Positions 63,826 to 64,000 of a stretch of 64,000 bases of DNA are shown here, one piece after another. The stretch spans positions 415,994 to 479,993 of the forward strand of contig BTUI01000001.1 of NCBI GenBank assembly GCA_045863195.1. The letters are read 5' to 3'. Source of the stretch: W-Chloroflexi-9 sp045863195. Its GTDB lineage: Bacteria > Chloroflexota > Dehalococcoidia > UBA2979. Under the pieces are notes generated by a model. It was not told where the DNA came from. It worked only from the letters and a program-made list of their open reading frames with translations, and did not search any database. The stretch's first letter is position 1. Each line of letters opens with the position of its first letter. A program made the translations under genes and the position numbers.

Positions 63826-64000
63826 CTAGATCGGCGGCCCGCCGAAGCGTTCCGCGATCAGTTCGCGCGCGGCCACCCGGTCGTCCCACGGCCGGGGCCC
63901 GTCCGCGTACTCCATCGTCGTTTCGTGGCCCATGCCCGCGAGCAGCACGAGGTCGCCCGGCTGCGCGATCGCGAGCGCGCGGTCGATCGCCGCGCGGCGG
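63826..64000 (-). CDS. murE: UDP-N-acetylmuramyl-tripeptide synthetase MurE, C-terminal part
   Basis: Only the last 57 residues are in the window; the gene continues beyond 64000. Reading minus, the end has GDLVLLAGMGHET and WDDRVAARELI, matching the C-terminal GKGHE...FDDR motif of MurE, which adds the third amino acid of the peptidoglycan stem. The usual Lys of GKGHE is Met here. The stop is TAG 63826-63828. Confidence 0.72.
   Translation of the reverse strand, partial: RRAAIDRALAIAQPGDLVLLAGMGHETTMEYADGPRPWDDRVAARELIAERFGGPPI

Overview
The window is a very GC-rich, gene-dense bacterial chromosome segment with only short intergenic gaps. The best fit is a member of the Chloroflexota, possibly Dehalococcoidia or Tepidiformia-like. 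The main reasons are a paired DUF2298/TIGR03662-type and TIGR03663-type membrane protein operon, a large SRP RNA with an Alu domain, T-box control of thrS, and an endonuclease-type MutL. The lineage is inferred from gene content and was not computed. There are no insertion sequences, prophage genes or CRISPR arrays. The only mobile-like items are two small PIN-toxin modules.

Layout. 1-5.4 kb: the 5' part of a GDT1/UPF0016 manganese exporter behind a yybP-ykoY-type Mn riboswitch, a 42-residue protein, a SAM methyltransferase, a class V aminotransferase, an NDP-forming acyl-CoA synthetase alpha-type protein and a pterin-binding-like protein. 5.4-11.3 kb: mutL and mutS flank a secreted subtilisin-like protease. 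11.4-14.8 kb: an AbrB/PIN toxin-antitoxin pair and an orphan NuoE/NuoF diaphorase. 14.9-21.5 kb: a four-gene membrane and glycan-type operon. 21.6-27.6 kb: DUF3052, ftsY, smc and rnc. 27.7-39.5 kb: cca, a C4HC3 zinc protein, a DinG-like exonuclease-helicase, a PHP protein, ispE, rsmA, the SRP RNA gene, fabV and lepA. 39.6-42.2 kb: oppF and oppD without permeases, then tRNA-Leu, tRNA-Lys and tRNA-Val. 42.2-47.9 kb: T-box-thrS, a biotin carboxylase/carrier pair, and infC-rpmI-rplT. 47.9-58.5 kb: pheT and a histidine operon running on the minus strand (leader peptide, hisZ, hisG, a phospholipase-like gene, hisD, hisC, hisB, a toxin-antitoxin pair, hisN). 58.5-64 kb: birA, an isolated tiny peptide gene, a class III aminotransferase, two paralogous MFS exporters and the 3' end of murE.

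Most striking points. (1) The histidine operon starts with a 26-codon leader peptide holding nine His codons, a GC stem terminator with a T-rich tail, and a 9-nt antiterminator complement, so it looks like a complete ribosome-mediated attenuator. (2) HisG is a 470-residue tandem duplication in which the N-terminal copy has lost the PRPP loop; it is translationally coupled to HisZ, with a zinc-phospholipase-like gene next to it. (3) A 22-24-residue peptide gene has its own near-consensus promoter, an extended Shine-Dalgarno and a strong terminator. (4) Two tandem MFS exporters share a conserved roughly 41-nt 5' leader. (5) A bacterial protein carries a PHD-finger-like C4HC3 signature next to cca. 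(6) infC uses an ATC start, and mutS and the S8 protease appear to start at CTG.

Working together: BirA (59 kb) would biotinylate the carrier made at 46 kb. FtsY and the SRP RNA belong to one targeting pathway. MutS and MutL form one repair system. The his genes cover the PRPP transferase, IGPD, aminotransferase, phosphatase and dehydrogenase steps, while hisA, hisF, hisH and hisI are not in the window.
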